Source: Bryobacterales bacterium (GTDB taxonomy: Bacteria > Acidobacteriota > Terriglobia > Bryobacterales > Bryobacteraceae). From it: DNA of 25,196 nt. Shown here one piece after another: positions 24,329 to 25,196 of the stretch (positions are counted from its first letter, which is position 1; each line of letters begins with the position of its first letter). The DNA is taken from positions 1 to 25,196 of the forward strand of contig PLRZ01000089.1 of NCBI GenBank assembly GCA_003164075.1, given 5' to 3'. The position numbers and the translations under genes were made by a program. Under the pieces are notes generated by a model, which saw only the letters and a list, made by a program, of their open reading frames with translations, had not been told where the DNA came from and searched no databases.

Positions 24329-24901
24329 ATGGTGCCCGCGCCACAAGAATTCACGCAATTGCTAGTGAACTGGCGCAACGGAGATAAGTCCGCGCTGGAC
24401 GAGATGACGCCGATTCTGTACGAGGAACTGCGGCGGGTAGCCCGCCGCTTGCTTTCCGCCGAGCGTCCCGATCATACCTTGCAGCCTACTGCCCTGGTGC
24501 ATGAAGCCTATATGCGCCTGATCGACCAACGGGCGGTGGACTGGCGCAACCGCGCGCATTTCCTGGGGGTGGCAGCCACCATGATGCGGCGCATTCTAAT
24601 CAACCATGCCAAAGCGCACCAGGCCGCCAAACGGGAAGGTTATGCGGCGGCCATCTCGCTCGAAGACGCGCTGGGCGTATTCACCAATCCGCAGGTGGAT
24701 CTGCTGGATCTGGATAATTCCCTCGACCGGCTGACCAAGCTGGACCCCCAACAGGGCAAGGTCGTGGAGTTGCGCTACTTCGGCGGACTGTCGATTGAGG
24801 AGACGGCGGAGGTGCTGGGAATTTCCCCGGCCACGGTCAAACGGGAATGGGGCACGGCGCGCCTGTGGCTGCTCCAGCAGATGGAGGGGCCGGCGGCCTG
24901 A
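24329..24901 (+). CDS. ECF sigma factor, TIGR02999-like
   Basis: 190 residues from ATG 24329, with GGGGAGAA just before it; the frame is open further back without a ribosome binding site. Region 2 covers about residues 10-75 ([53 protein letters not shown]). Region 4 covers about 125-180 ([35 protein letters not shown]). This pattern is that of the sigma factors common in Acidobacteriota and Planctomycetota, which often sit beside Ser/Thr kinases. Its stop overlaps the start of such a kinase (TGATG). No anti-sigma factor is seen. The 157 bases before it separate it from the CRISPR locus. Confidence 0.9.
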   Translation: MVPAPQEFTQLLVNWRNGDKSALDEMTPILYEELRRVARRLLSAERPDHTLQPTALVHEAYMRLIDQRAVDWRNRAHFLGVAATMMRRILINHAKAHQAAKREGYAAAISLEDALGVFTNPQVDLLDLDNSLDRLTKLDPQQGKVVELRYFGGLSIEETAEVLGISPATVKREWGTARLWLLQQMEGPAA

Positions 24902-25196
24902 TGACCTCGGAACGGTGGGGCGAGATCAAAGCGGTGTTGGCCGGCGTATTGGAAACCGACCCGAAGGATCGCAGCGCTACGCTCGACCGGTTGTGCCACG
25001 ACGATGCCGAACTGCGGCGCGAAGTGGAGGGGTTGCTGGCCTATGAGGACAAGGCGGAGGCGCTGCTGAACACGGTGGCCGCGCCGGGAACGTCGCTGCG
25101 CGCCCCGGCGCCGGCGCCACAGGCGATCGGACCCTATCGCATCTTACGCGAGCTCGGCCGCGGCGGGATGGGCGTGGTCTACCTGGGCGAGCGGGC
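24901..25196 (+). CDS. Ser/Thr protein kinase, 3' end outside window
   Basis: The frame is open from ATG 24901 to the window edge (98 codons). About 70 residues of helical, acidic N-terminus ([39 protein letters not shown]) come first, as in other sigma-linked acidobacterial kinases. A Pro/Ala linker follows, then [23 protein letters not shown], whose GRGGMGVVY is the glycine-rich ATP loop of Hanks-type kinases. The catalytic loop lies outside the window. The start overlaps the sigma factor stop, so the two are co-translated and probably act together in signalling to transcription. Confidence 0.9.
   Translation, partial: MTSERWGEIKAVLAGVLETDPKDRSATLDRLCHDDAELRREVEGLLAYEDKAEALLNTVAAPGTSLRAPAPAPQAIGPYRILRELGRGGMGVVYLGER

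Overview
The window looks like a chromosomal segment of a high-GC acidobacterium of the Solibacter/Bryobacter kind. This rests on overall composition, on secreted glycan- and peptide-degrading enzymes, on an ECF sigma factor overlapping a Ser/Thr kinase gene (common in Acidobacteriota and Planctomycetota), and on a dispersed GC-rich repeat family. It is inference from family content, not a database match.

Layout. Bases 1-650 hold a Phd/YefM-VapC toxin-antitoxin pair cut by the left edge. Bases 897-9565 are a scavenging region: a secreted S9 peptidase, a secreted aldose 1-epimerase, and two different DUF1680 glycosidases (a GH127-type and a GH146-like enzyme with a twin-arginine signal). Dispersed repeats lie in the gaps. 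Bases 9644-10957 resemble a toxin-antitoxin-chaperone (TAC) module: a HigB-like toxin with an apparent frameshift, an XRE antitoxin and a SecB-like chaperone. A DnaQ-like exonuclease and an orphan ribbon-helix-helix protein follow. Next come a lipoprotein resembling an amidohydrolase without its HxH metal motif, and a Yip1-family membrane protein.

The main interest is 14105-24171, a type III-A-like CRISPR-Cas locus on the plus strand: cas10-csm2-csm3-csm4-RT::cas1-cas2-leader-array of 25 repeats-2TM-CARF gene-CARF-HEPN gene. Cas10 has the GGDD cyclase motif but no N-terminal HD nuclease. Csm3 has no Asp where the backbone RNase residue normally sits. No csm5 or cas6 is present. Read together, the complex may do little cutting itself and act mainly as an RNA sensor that makes cyclic oligoadenylate for two downstream effectors, one membrane-anchored and one a HEPN RNase. 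Cas1 is fused to a group II intron-type reverse transcriptase with YADD, so spacers may be taken from RNA.

The array supports that idea. Read antisense to the crRNA direction, at least six of 24 spacers contain a Shine-Dalgarno sequence, a proper gap, an ATG and an open frame, and several more contain weaker versions. The crRNAs would therefore pair with translation-initiation regions of mRNAs. The last two repeats are degenerate, so the old end of the array is away from cas2 and new spacers enter next to cas2.

The right edge holds an ECF sigma factor and the start of a Ser/Thr kinase gene.
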